The notes under the pieces: model-generated | Told to the model about the DNA's origin: nothing | What the model saw: the letters and a program-made list of their open reading frames with translations, nothing else | Database searches by the model: none | Part shown: one piece after another, positions 24,363 to 31,989 of the stretch | Layout: each line of letters begins with the position of its first letter | Position numbering within the stretch: position 1 is the stretch's first letter | Translations under genes and position numbers: made by a program | Source of the DNA: Candidatus Caldatribacterium sp. | Lineage (GTDB): Bacteria > Atribacterota > Atribacteria > Atribacterales > Caldatribacteriaceae | Reading direction: 5' to 3' | DNA length: 32,936 nt | Assembly: GCA_014359405.1 (NCBI GenBank) | Contig: JACIZN010000002.1 | Span: 5,848-38,783, forward strand

Positions 24363-24897
24363 CCCTCTCCCCCTTTCGGAGCTGCGAAAAGAGCACGAGG
24401 AAAATACCAATCCCAAGGAGGTAGTCGCCAACGCTCACCACAAAGGGCCGCCGAAAAAGAAGGGAAAAGTAAGGAAGGATATCCCCCAGGAAGTTGAGGC
24501 GCGTTCCCTCCCCCATGAGGATGTACTCAGGATATAAGCCCCTCCTGAGGCGCTCGGCAATGAAAAAAAGCCCCAAGCGCTCGGCCATTTCGCCTGATGC
24601 CGGCATCCTCCCACCGTTTGCCGCCACCACCAGGAAGTTGCAGAAGGCCCCGAGACTCACAAGGGGCATGCCGAAAAGGCGAATCCCAAAAAGCGTCCCC
24701 AAAAAGACAAGCGCCATGCCGATGGCCTGGGAAAGAGGAACAAGCCTCTCGGAGAACCCAAGGGCAAGAAAGCGAACGAGAAACCCTCCCACCACCATCG
24801 GGAGAAAGGGGGAAGGAAGGCGGGAGAGCCCCCTGAGTTTTCCCCCAAAAAGAAGACCAAGGAGGAGTCCCGCAAGGAAAAAATCAACGAGCATCAT
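24346..24897 (-). CDS. DUF5317-like integral membrane protein
   Basis: This protein of about 183 residues has four or five hydrophobic segments. It begins MMLVDFFLAGLLLGLLFGGKLRGLSRL, has a central NFLVVAANGGRMPAS turn followed by an amphipathic stretch, and ends in a further helix. That NxGxMP-type turn between helices is characteristic of the DUF5317 family, whose function is unknown. The start overlaps the end of the HD-GYP gene by 14 bases and its end overlaps galU by 17, so the three are translationally linked. ATG 24894 is an equally possible start. No catalytic motif is visible. Confidence 0.75.
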   Translation of the reverse strand: MMLVDFFLAGLLLGLLFGGKLRGLSRLPSPFLPMVVGGFLVRFLALGFSERLVPLSQAIGMALVFLGTLFGIRLFGMPLVSLGAFCNFLVVAANGGRMPASGEMAERLGLFFIAERLRRGLYPEYILMGEGTRLNFLGDILPYFSLLFRRPFVVSVGDYLLGIGIFLVLFSQLRKGERDGKAD

Positions 24898-26131
24898 GGC
24901 GCCATTCCCCGCTTTCCACAATCTCCTTCAAAACCGCAAGAACCTCTGGGTCGAAATGCCCCTCTTCCTCGTTCTCCATGATTTCTAAGGCCTCTTCCGC
25001 GGTGTACGCCCGCCGGTACGGGCGCTCAGAAGTCAGGGCATCGAAAACATCTGCCACCGCCACAATCCGGGCCTCAAGGGGAATCTCGTCCTTGCGCTTC
25101 CCGTGAGGATACCCCTTGCCATTGCACCGCTCATGGTGCGCAAGAATCACCTCCGCCACCTGGCGGAGGAAGTTCACGTCCTTCACAATCCGGTACCCAA
25201 TCAGGGGATGTTCCTGAATCACCCGGTACTCCTCAGGAGTGAGCCTCCCGGGTTTGCTGAGGATTGTGTCGGCAATGCCAATCTTCCCCACATCGTGGAG
25301 AATTGCTGCGTACTCAATGATTTCCTTCTGCTTCCCCGAGAGGTTCATACGATCGGCAATGCGGAGGGCAAGCTGCGCCACCCGGGCAGAATGCCCCCGG
25401 GTGTAAGGGTCCTTGGCGTCCACAGCAGCAGTGAGGGCCCGCAGGAGCTCAAGGTGCATGCGCTTTGTGTCCACGAAGAGCTTAAAGGAGTACCGGGCTA
25501 TAAGGAGAGGCAGGAAAAAGAGGGCGATGCCTGCGTAGCCCACGTAGCTGTACACGAAGTAGAGGAGGAGAGAGAAGGGGAAAAGGGCGAAGTACTGGAG
25601 GAGGATGCCGTTGATACTCTGCTTCCAAATTGCCGAAAGGGGAATACCACCGCTCAGGGAAACAACAGTCAGCACAAGGAGGACGTTGCACAGAAAGAAA
25701 GCCCCAATGGAAGCTCCAACCGCAAGGTAAAAGGGAGGCTCGTTCCAGTGAAAGCCGTACCCCCCAAGGCGCTCAAAGACAAGGCCGGACAGGAAAGCGG
25801 AGATGGCGTACTGGGAACCGTTGAAAAGAGCGGCGTACCATTTCGATTTCAGGGTACCAAAGAACATGCCCAGGAAAGCCACCAGCGCAGAGAGAAAAGG
25901 CGAAGAGAGAAGAATCACCGTGTAAAGGGGGGCAAAGCTCACCGAAATGGCCGTCTCAGGCCGAAGGTACACCGGGAGGAGCTCCGCAACGAGAGTCAAG
26001 ACGGTGAAAGTCGCAAAAAGTGACAGAAGATGAGAAGACCAGAAGATGTGGGAAACCGAAAACCCCAAAATCCCAAGACCTGCCCCGATGACACAGGCTA
26101 AGTACAGAAAAAGCCAAAACTTTCTTTTCAT
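24884..26131 (-). CDS. Membrane-anchored HD-GYP domain phosphodiesterase
   Basis: This 415-residue protein has about six or seven transmembrane helices in the first 215 residues (a MASE-like sensor region) and a C-terminal HD-GYP domain: AVDAKDPYTRGHSARVA, ILHDVGKIGI, HPLIGYRI, LAHHERCNGKGYPHG and VADVFDALTSERPYR. Family members hydrolyse cyclic di-GMP or related dinucleotides. The HHExxDGxGYP motif has Asn for Asp, a substitution seen elsewhere, and all metal-binding His/Asp residues are present. It signals from the membrane and is paired with a DUF5317-like protein. No GGDEF protein is in the window. Confidence 0.9.
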   Translation of the reverse strand: MKRKFWLFLYLACVIGAGLGILGFSVSHIFWSSHLLSLFATFTVLTLVAELLPVYLRPETAISVSFAPLYTVILLSSPFLSALVAFLGMFFGTLKSKWYAALFNGSQYAISAFLSGLVFERLGGYGFHWNEPPFYLAVGASIGAFFLCNVLLVLTVVSLSGGIPLSAIWKQSINGILLQYFALFPFSLLLYFVYSYVGYAGIALFFLPLLIARYSFKLFVDTKRMHLELLRALTAAVDAKDPYTRGHSARVAQLALRIADRMNLSGKQKEIIEYAAILHDVGKIGIADTILSKPGRLTPEEYRVIQEHPLIGYRIVKDVNFLRQVAEVILAHHERCNGKGYPHGKRKDEIPLEARIVAVADVFDALTSERPYRRAYTAEEALEIMENEEEGHFDPEVLAVLKEIVESGEWRHDAR

Positions 26132-26169
26132 TCTCTACAACTCATCGGGTGGGCCAACAGGGGCAAGGC

Positions 26170-26250
26170 TCAAGGCCTCCAGCTAAAACCAGCCCCGCTG
26201 GCAATAATGATGGCCAGCAGGCCAAGGAGCACGCTCAGGACCTTCGCCAT
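26170..26250 (-). CDS. 26-residue single-helix membrane peptide
   Basis: A short frame from ATG 26250 to TGA 26170 encodes a 26-residue peptide with a Lys near the N-terminus, one hydrophobic helix (VLSVLLGLLAIIIASGAGF) and a WRP tail. A strong GGAGGG site lies 6 bases before the ATG, better than that of most neighbours. It sits between the conserved unknown gene and the HD-GYP gene, on their strand, in otherwise non-coding DNA. A 7-bp inverted repeat (26276-26300) lies upstream. It may be a small regulator of a membrane protein such as the HD-GYP sensor; that role is inference. Confidence 0.65.
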   Translation of the reverse strand: MAKVLSVLLGLLAIIIASGAGFSWRP

Positions 26251-26319
26251 TGTGGACCCTCCTTCGTACGTTTCTCATCCCCTTCCGCTTTTCGGGGATG
26301 GCCACCGCTCCGCTCGTGG

Positions 26320-26994
26320 TTACGAAGAAACTGTTGGCCCACCCTCCTCCTCGAAGCGCTCTATGTGGAAAACGAGTTTCCGGTTAACGGCATCAAGAGT
26401 CGACCGGGCAACGGCCTCGTAGATATCCTCCCGCACTAAAGCTGTGCCGACGAGAAGATCCTCTTCTTTCCGTGCCCCTCCCCGGGCGTAGTCCACGAAG
26501 GTGAGAACGACCTCGATTTCCCCTAAGTGGTGCGTGGAAACGTTGTGGAGCATGAAGAGCGTATCCCCCACAATCTGGTTGAGGCAGTTGAGCGTCGCTT
26601 TGGCTACTAAGAAAGCGTGGCTTCGAACCCGAGAGGCACTCTCGGTGGCCACGCCTTTGTAGATTCGCTCCCCGAGCTTCACCTCAACCTCGACTTCCAC
26701 GGCATCGGGGGTCTTCTTCCACCCAAGGCCCCAGAGGACCAGACGGGGCACAAACCACTTCGTTTCTTCCTCAACGTCAAAGGTGACGACGCTGATTTTC
26801 TTGTGGTCGATGTCGATACCAAAGCGGGCTTTGAGGAGGGTCTCGATATCCCGAACGAGGAGCTTGGGGGATTTCGTCGAACGGGCAAGGACGTGGACCT
26901 CTTCAATGCTTGAGTCGCCCACAACTTTTGCGTTGAGGACCCCGTCCAGGCACTCGATGGCTTTTTCCAGGGCTCTCAAGTCGAGCTTTGTCAT
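26320..26994 (-). CDS. Conserved-looking protein of unknown function
   Basis: This 224-residue soluble protein has no signal or membrane segment. The N-terminal half (about 1-75) reads LEKAIECLDGVLNAKVVGDSSIEEVHVLARSTKSPKLLVRDIETLLKARFGIDIDHKKISVV, an alpha/beta pattern that I have the impression recurs in Firmicutes and Thermotogae proteins of unknown role. The second half is a beta-rich domain with an ESASRVRSHAFLVAKATLNCLNQ helix. It starts 2 bases after the stop of the hibernation factor gene, which suggests a link to ribosome or stationary-phase physiology, but no function can be claimed. Confidence 0.7.
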   Translation of the reverse strand: MTKLDLRALEKAIECLDGVLNAKVVGDSSIEEVHVLARSTKSPKLLVRDIETLLKARFGIDIDHKKISVVTFDVEEETKWFVPRLVLWGLGWKKTPDAVEVEVEVKLGERIYKGVATESASRVRSHAFLVAKATLNCLNQIVGDTLFMLHNVSTHHLGEIEVVLTFVDYARGGARKEEDLLVGTALVREDIYEAVARSTLDAVNRKLVFHIERFEEEGGPTVSS

Positions 26995-26996
26995 CT

Positions 26997-27536
26997 TCAG
27001 TACACAAGGTCGATGAGACCGTAGTTTCCGTCCTTCCTCTTATATACCACCTGGACTTTCTCCTTATCAAGGTCTTTGAAGACAAAAAAAGTGTGGCCAA
27101 GGAGTTCCATCTGGAGAATGGCGTCCTCAAGGCTCATGGGACGGAGCACGAACTCCTTCACCTTAACCACCCGATCGGCAATGGTGGTTTCTCTCTCCTC
27201 TTCCCCAGGGATTCCCTCAAGGGCAACGAGCTCCTCCTTTTTGAGGAGCCCCCTCCGTTCCAGCTTCTCCTTGTGGCGCTTCACCTGGCGCTCGAGCTTC
27301 TCGAGGACCTCATCGAAAGCCGTCCTCCAGTCCGGACCCTCTCCCTCTCCCCGGAGCACCACCCCACTTGCCGTCATGGTTACCTCAACCCGTATCCGGC
27401 CGCGCTCGGAGTAGAAGTGGACCGTGGCGTCGAGAATCCGCTTGAAGAAGCGCTCGAGTTTGGCGAGTTTCTTCGTCACGTGGTCCCGAATGAGCTCCGT
27501 TACCTCAACGTTTTTTCCTCGCACAACGATTTCCAT
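26997..27536 (-). CDS. hpf: Long-form ribosome hibernation promoting factor
   Basis: This 179-residue protein binds the decoding centre of idle 30S subunits and dimerises ribosomes. The N-terminal domain (about 1-100) has EIVVRGKNVEVTELIRDHVTKKLAKLERFF and the DWRTAFDEVLEKLERQVKRHKEKL helix. The linker is followed by the conserved dimerisation domain VVKVKEFVLRPMSLEDAILQMELLGHTFFVFKD. The two-domain length is typical of bacteria lacking a separate RMF. ATG 27536 follows GGAGGTTGGAGG. It lies in the sugar-kinase operon. Confidence 0.95.
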   Translation of the reverse strand: MEIVVRGKNVEVTELIRDHVTKKLAKLERFFKRILDATVHFYSERGRIRVEVTMTASGVVLRGEGEGPDWRTAFDEVLEKLERQVKRHKEKLERRGLLKKEELVALEGIPGEEERETTIADRVVKVKEFVLRPMSLEDAILQMELLGHTFFVFKDLDKEKVQVVYKRKDGNYGLIDLVY

Positions 27537-27554
27537 GCCTCCAACCTCCCCACG

Positions 27555-28490
27555 TTATGGAATCGGCTCCACGAGAACGTGCTCTTCGCAGCGAGGAACC
27601 ATCTTTGGGTCGAAAACCCCCGCACCTTCCAGAAAGGTGTTCGCAAGGCCACAGGCCGTCCCAAAACGAAGAGCCTCCTCAAAAGGAGCCCCCTGAGAAA
27701 GGCGCAGAACCATCGCACCCACAAGAGTATCTCCCGAACCGATGAAGTACTCACCGTGGAAGGCATCCCGCAGGCGCACCACCCACCGCTTTCCCGAAAA
27801 GCTCGCCACGATTCCCCGAGGACCGTCAGAGAGCACAACGCACTCGACGCCTCGCTCCTCAAAAAGGGAAAGGGCTCTGAGCTTGTCCTCAAAGGAGCGA
27901 ATCGGAAAACCCAGGACCTCTTCCGCTTCCCTCACATTTGGTTTTACCATAAACGGGGGGTTTTGCAAAGCTCTCCGGAGGGGTTCCCCGGAGGTGTCAA
28001 CGACAACGAGAGCTCCCCTTGCCCTGGCTTTGCGGGTGCACTCGGCGTAGAAGTCAAGGCGCATCCCCCGGGAAAGGGACCCGGAAAGAACGAGGTAGTC
28101 TCCCCTTCCAAGGTGCTCGTCCAAAAAGGCAAGAACCTGAGAGGCCACCCGCAGGGGAACAAGAGGACCCGGCTCGTTAATGACGGTGTGGCGCCTGGTT
28201 CTCCTCTCGTGGAGCACGGTGGTGATTCGGGTTTCCTCCTCCAGGGGAAAGGAAAAGTACTCAAGGCCCTCTTCTTCGAGGCACTCCCTCAGCATCTCCC
28301 CCACCCTTCCACCGAGAAAGAGAAGAAGCTTTGCCTCCCCACCGAGCGTATGGATGGCCCGGGCGACGTTGACTCCCTTGCCCCCGGCAGTTACCGTAAC
28401 CTCCCGAGCCCGGTGCACCTCATCAAGAACAACCTCGTCAAGGACGAGCAACCGATCCAGGGCCGGGTTGGCGCAGACGACGAAAATCAT
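27555..28490 (-). CDS. PfkB-family kinase, 1-phosphofructokinase/tagatose-6-phosphate kinase-like
   Basis: This 311-residue ribokinase-superfamily sugar-phosphate kinase has the FruK/LacC pattern: VVCANPALDRLLVLDEV at the start, AGGKGVNVARAIHTLGGEA, a VVVDTSGEPLRRAL strand and VKPNVREAEEVLG. The catalytic motif reads GSGDTLVGA rather than the usual GAGDS, with the Asp base retained. The start codon overlaps the stop of the upstream kinase gene (ATGA). With the fructokinase-like gene before it, it could phosphorylate a ketose phosphate on to the bisphosphate. Substrate choice between fructose-1-phosphate and tagatose-6-phosphate is open. Confidence 0.87.
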   Translation of the reverse strand: MIFVVCANPALDRLLVLDEVVLDEVHRAREVTVTAGGKGVNVARAIHTLGGEAKLLLFLGGRVGEMLRECLEEEGLEYFSFPLEEETRITTVLHERRTRRHTVINEPGPLVPLRVASQVLAFLDEHLGRGDYLVLSGSLSRGMRLDFYAECTRKARARGALVVVDTSGEPLRRALQNPPFMVKPNVREAEEVLGFPIRSFEDKLRALSLFEERGVECVVLSDGPRGIVASFSGKRWVVRLRDAFHGEYFIGSGDTLVGAMVLRLSQGAPFEEALRFGTACGLANTFLEGAGVFDPKMVPRCEEHVLVEPIP

Positions 28491-29476
28491 GCCCCCTGCT
28501 CCTTGAGGAAGACCTCCACCTCTTCTTGAGTGGGTAAGGCAGGGATGGCCCCTTTCTTTGTCGTCGTCAGGGCTCCCACGGCGTTGGCCCGACGGGCGGC
28601 CTGGTACAGGACATCCCGGGGAATCTCCTTCCCATCCCGGATGTCCTTCCAGAACATGTACAGCGAACTCAAGAGTCCAGCCACAAAGCCATCTCCAGCC
28701 CCGGTGGTATCGACTGTGGCCACCGAAAACCCCGGAACCTCAAGGCGTTCTCTACCAGAGAGGATGAGGCATCCCCTCTTTCCTAAGGTGACGGCAATAA
28801 GGGGAACGCGGTAGCGCTCCCGCAAGAAGCTCAAGGCTTTCTCGAGGTCCTCGCTTGCCGCGATGAACCGGGCCTCCTCCTCGTTCACCTTGAGGACGTG
28901 GGTTTTCTCCACTCCCTGGCGCATCCTGAATCTCGCCTCTTCGGGGTCCTTCCAGAGCTGCAACCTCAGGTTCGGATCAAAGGAGATGAGGTACCCGTAC
29001 TTCTGGGCTAATTCCAGGGCCTTGAGCGTTGCGCTGCAAGAGGGCTCGTGCGTCATGGTGATGGACCCAAAGTGGAAGACCCCGCTTCCCCGGAAGCACT
29101 CCTCATCGATGTCACTCTGATCAAGGAGGGTGTCCGCTCCCGGATCCCGGTAGAAGACGAAATCCCGCTCTCCTTCCTTGGTGAGGGAGACAAAAGCGAG
29201 GGTGGTTTTCGCTTTCTCAGTCATGGTGAGGAACTTCGTGTTGACGCCGTTTCGGGCCAGGGTTTCCCGGAGGAATTCCCCAAAGGCGTCTTTGCCGACT
29301 TTCCCGATGAAGTAGGTTTCGATGCCAAGCTTTGCAAGCCCAACCGCCACATTTGCCGGCGCTCCCCCTGGGGCCTTCTCAAACCCCGGGGCGTCTTTGA
29401 GGGCCACACCGTTCACGGTGGAAACAAAATCGATGAGGAGCTCACCAAGGCATATGGCCTTTTTCTCAAGGGACAC
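28487..29476 (-). CDS. PfkB-family sugar kinase, fructokinase-like
   Basis: This kinase of about 329 residues has CLGELLIDFVS at the start, FEKAPGGAPANVAVGLAKLGI (the first PfkB signature), FDPNLRLQLW and the catalytic DTTGAGDGFVAGLL, the fructokinase/ribokinase arrangement. GTG 29476 is chosen because GAGG lies 6 bases before it; a GTG at 29488 in the same frame is possible and would add four residues. It is sandwiched between xylulokinase and a second PfkB gene. Fructose is the likely substrate, with other ketoses possible. Confidence 0.87.
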   Translation of the reverse strand: MSLEKKAICLGELLIDFVSTVNGVALKDAPGFEKAPGGAPANVAVGLAKLGIETYFIGKVGKDAFGEFLRETLARNGVNTKFLTMTEKAKTTLAFVSLTKEGERDFVFYRDPGADTLLDQSDIDEECFRGSGVFHFGSITMTHEPSCSATLKALELAQKYGYLISFDPNLRLQLWKDPEEARFRMRQGVEKTHVLKVNEEEARFIAASEDLEKALSFLRERYRVPLIAVTLGKRGCLILSGRERLEVPGFSVATVDTTGAGDGFVAGLLSSLYMFWKDIRDGKEIPRDVLYQAARRANAVGALTTTKKGAIPALPTQEEVEVFLKEQGA

Positions 29477-29489
29477 CAAAGTCCTCACC

Positions 29490-31010
29490 TCACTCGGCAA
29501 TCCTTCGGTAGAAGGGAGCAAGCGCCGGATAGAGCTCCCGCCAGATGCGATACAAGCGCTCGTACTGGGCCACAAGATTACTATCGGGGAGGACCTTTTC
29601 GGTGACTGCCACCGCTTTTGCGCAGGCCTCCGCAACGTCCCGGAAGGCTCCCTTCCCGACGGCGGCAAGAAGCGCTGCCCCGAAAGCCGGCCCCTCGTCC
29701 ACCTTGACTCCGAAAAGGGGAACCTGGTAGACGGCGGCCTGGATCTTTCGCCAGAGCGGGCTCCGGGCCCCTCCACCTATGGCCCGAACCTCCTCAATGG
29801 GAATGCCCATCTCCCTTATGATTTCAAAGGAGTCCCGCATGCCAAAGGTTACGCCCTCCATCACCGCCCGCACGAGATCGTTCTTGCGGTGCTTGAGGGT
29901 GATGCCGAAGAAAACGCCCCGGGCAAAGGGATCGGCATGGGGCGTCCGCTCCCCCGTGAGGTAGGGGAGAAAGAGAAGCCCCTCTGCTCCCGGAACGGAC
30001 TTCTCCGCCTCCTCGCTGAGGAGCTCATAGGCGTCCTTTTCGAGGAGGAGGGCCATGTTCTTCTCCTCAAGCCCCAGGACATCCCGGAACCAGCGCAGGG
30101 ACCCGCCCGCCGAGAGCATGACTCCCATAACGTGCCACTTTCCCGGCACCGCGTGGCAAAAGGTATGGACCCGTCCCTTTGGGTCCACCCGGACCTCATC
30201 GCTGAAGGCAAAGACGACTCCTGAGGTCCCAAGGCTTGCCGAAACAAGCCCCGGCTTTACAATGCCCGTGCCGATTGCCCCCGCCGCATTGTCTCCCCCA
30301 CCGGCCACGACGATGACGTCCTCCCGCATCCCCAAACTCTCGGCAACGTCTTTTCGGATTCGGCCGGTGACTTCCGGGGACTCAAAAGAGGGAGGGAACC
30401 AGGAGGGAGAAAAATCAAGGGCCTGGATGAGCTCCTGGGACCAGGTTCTTCTGGGAACGTCAAAGAGCGAAGTCCCGGAAGCATCGGAAACGTCAGTGGC
30501 AAACTCCCCGGAGAGCCTGAAGCGGACGTAGTCCTTGGGAAGGAGGACCTTGGCGATTTTTGCGTAAACCTCCGGCTCGTTGTTCTTAACCCAGAGGATC
30601 TTGGGCGCGGTGAACCCCGGAAGAACGGGGTTGCAGTTGATGGCCATAATGCGCTCAAGCCCCACCCGCTCGGTGATTTCCTGGCACTCCCGGGCGGTCC
30701 GCTGATCGCACCAGAGAATTGCCGGGCGGAGAACCTCCCCTTTCGCATCAAGGAAGACCGAACCGTGCATCTGCCCGGTAAGGCCAACTCCAGCGACGTC
30801 TTTCGGGTTCACTCCCGAGACCTCAAAGACCTTCTTCAAGGCCTTCAGGGTTCCCTGCCACCAGTCCTCTGGATTCTGCTCTGCCCAGTTCGGGCGGGGC
30901 GTGTAGAGGGGATATTCGGAGACACTTTTCCCCCTGAGCTCTCCCCTTTCATCGATGAGGACGACCTTGCATCCGGTTGTGCCTACGTCAATCCCGAGGA
31001 AGTACTCCAT
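29490..31010 (-). CDS. xylB: Xylulokinase
   Basis: This FGGY-family kinase of 506 residues, the usual length, phosphorylates D-xylulose for entry into the pentose phosphate pathway. It starts EYFLGIDVGTTGCKVVLIDERG, the phosphate-1 loop of the fold, and has NWAEQNPEDWW, GVGLTGQMHGSVFLD, ILWCDQRTA, the adenosine-binding VVAGGGDNAAGAIGTG and IRAIGGGARSPLW-type segments. ATG 31010 follows GGAGG; the open frame upstream has no kinase sequence. It is first in a long minus-strand operon. No xylose isomerase or transporter accompanies it, so xylulose or another ketose may come from another pathway. Confidence 0.92.
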   Translation of the reverse strand: MEYFLGIDVGTTGCKVVLIDERGELRGKSVSEYPLYTPRPNWAEQNPEDWWQGTLKALKKVFEVSGVNPKDVAGVGLTGQMHGSVFLDAKGEVLRPAILWCDQRTARECQEITERVGLERIMAINCNPVLPGFTAPKILWVKNNEPEVYAKIAKVLLPKDYVRFRLSGEFATDVSDASGTSLFDVPRRTWSQELIQALDFSPSWFPPSFESPEVTGRIRKDVAESLGMREDVIVVAGGGDNAAGAIGTGIVKPGLVSASLGTSGVVFAFSDEVRVDPKGRVHTFCHAVPGKWHVMGVMLSAGGSLRWFRDVLGLEEKNMALLLEKDAYELLSEEAEKSVPGAEGLLFLPYLTGERTPHADPFARGVFFGITLKHRKNDLVRAVMEGVTFGMRDSFEIIREMGIPIEEVRAIGGGARSPLWRKIQAAVYQVPLFGVKVDEGPAFGAALLAAVGKGAFRDVAEACAKAVAVTEKVLPDSNLVAQYERLYRIWRELYPALAPFYRRIAE

Positions 31011-31042
31011 ACCCTCCCTCACCTCCAGAAGCTTCTCCAAGG

Positions 31043-31071
31043 ATTGTACCATAAACTGAGGGCACTCCGAA
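31043..31071 (-). promoter_or_regulatory. Promoter of the xylulokinase operon
   Basis: On the minus strand TTCGGA (31071-31066), 17 bases, then TACAAT (31048-31043), preceded by TGG as an extended -10. It gives a leader of about 25 bases containing GGAGGTGAGG. Confidence 0.6.
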
Positions 31072-31149
31072 TACCGGCGGAAGAGGAAGAAACGGCGGGC
31101 AGAACCCGAGTCTCCTGGGGCCAAAGGAGGGGATCCTCGAAGCTCACCC

Positions 31150-31226
31150 TGGCGCCCCCAAGCGGATTTGAACCGCTGCCGTCGCCTTGAAAGGGCGATG
31201 TCCTAACCTGGCTAGACGATGGGGGC
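31150..31226 (-). tRNA. tRNA-Glu (anticodon UUC)
   Basis: This 77-base gene folds into a full cloverleaf: acceptor GCCCCCA pairing with TGGGGGC, a D-arm closed by GTC/GAC, an anticodon arm TCGCC-CTTTCAA-GGCGA with anticodon TTC, and a T-arm AGCGG-TTCAAAT-CCGCT. The discriminator is G, and CCA is encoded. It has its own promoter just upstream, and the next gene downstream on this strand is xylulokinase. Confidence 0.96.
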
Positions 31227-31238
31227 GCAGGCAAGCCT

Positions 31239-31267
31239 ATTGTACAGAAAGAAAGTCAAAAAGGCAA
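31239..31267 (-). promoter_or_regulatory. Promoter of the tRNA-Glu gene
   Basis: On the minus strand TTGCCT (31267-31262), 17 bases, then TACAAT (31244-31239). The predicted start is about five bases before the mature tRNA end. Confidence 0.65.
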
Positions 31268-31270
31268 GAC

Positions 31271-31453
31271 CTACTCCCTGATAATGGCGCTTGTGGGACA
31301 GGAATCGATGGCCTCATCGACACAGCTTGCGTTCACGTCCGCGCCTTCCTTCACCACGCTCTTGCCGTTGGCGTTCATTTCGAAAACGTCAGGGCAAATC
31401 TGGACACAGAGTTCGCAGCCGATACAGAGCTCCTCATCCACTCGGAGTGCCAT
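31271..31453 (-). CDS. Single-cluster 4Fe-4S ferredoxin
   Basis: This 60-residue electron carrier has CIGCELCVQICP (C10, C13, C16, C20) and later SCVDEAIDSCPTSAI (C44, C52). C10, C13, C16 and C52 should hold one [4Fe-4S] cluster, while C20 and C44 can form the disulfide seen in Thermotoga-type ferredoxins, which it closely resembles in length and pattern. ATG 31453 follows GGGAGGAG. It is monocistronic, with its own promoter, between an HD-domain pseudogene and tRNA-Glu. It would serve fermentative redox enzymes such as pyruvate oxidoreductase or hydrogenase. Confidence 0.95.
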   Translation of the reverse strand: MALRVDEELCIGCELCVQICPDVFEMNANGKSVVKEGADVNASCVDEAIDSCPTSAIIRE

Positions 31454-31495
31454 AGCGTATCTCCTCCCTTGTAGGTGAAATGCAAACCAGGAGAG

Positions 31496-31524
31496 ATTAT
31501 AACAAAGGAGGGAGGCATTTTCTA
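31496..31524 (-). promoter_or_regulatory. Promoter of the ferredoxin gene
   Basis: On the minus strand a perfect TATAAT (31501-31496) is preceded at 17 bases by a weak TAGAAA (31524-31519). The -35 overlaps the stop codon of the upstream HD-domain gene. The leader is about 36 bases with GGGAGGAG. Confidence 0.6.
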
Positions 31525-31983
31525 CCTCGCGAGGATTTTTTGCGCCTCTCTCCTGCCGGCTTCGGTGCGGAAAACCCGGCCGACAAGCTCTAGGAGAACT
31601 TCCCCCGGTATTTTCCCCTCAAGGGCATTCACCAGGATGTCGGCCTCAGCAAGAACCTGAAAGTCCATACCGTCAATGGCGGAGAAATCGTGGTGGTGCC
31701 CCACGATGAAGAGGACCCGCTCCAGGACGTCTTCTTCCTCTTTCTCGCCTTCCAGGATTCTCCGGGCAATCGGTGGCCCCTCAAGATGCTCTTAGCATCC
31801 CTCCCGGGAGCCGTACTTCCGTTCCGCCTCCTCAATCCCCACATCGTGGAAAATGGCAGCGATTTCGGCGATTCTCTTCTCTTTTTCGGAAAGAGGAGTT
31901 TCTCTTGCGATTTCCCGAACGAACTCAAACACCCGTTTGGTATGCTCAAGCATAAAGGGGTCTTTTTCGAAAACTCGGGCCAC
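31522..31983 (-). pseudogene. HD-domain hydrolase gene interrupted by an in-frame TAA
   Basis: One frame from GTG 31983 (after GAGGAG, 9 bases) to TAG 31522 encodes a complete HD-domain protein of 153 sense codons, except for a single TAA at 31794-31792 (codon 64). Before it come MLEHTKRVFEFVREIA and AAIFHDVGIEEAERKYGSREGC; directly after it, in the same frame, come EHLEGPPIARRILEG and VLFIVGHHHDFSAIDGMDFQVLAEADILVN. In my recollection relatives read GKYQEIEGPPIAR here, so the stop replaces a Tyr codon (TAT/TAC to TAA). Such proteins are metal-dependent phosphohydrolases. It is 6 bases after the metallopeptidase gene. Confidence 0.8.
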
Positions 31984-31989
31984 CTCCTC

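Noticed and set aside
26988-28529. A 513-codon plus-strand open frame antisense to hpf and the PfkB gene
   Set aside because: Both genes on the minus strand are clear family members over their whole length; the antisense translation is unlike any protein.
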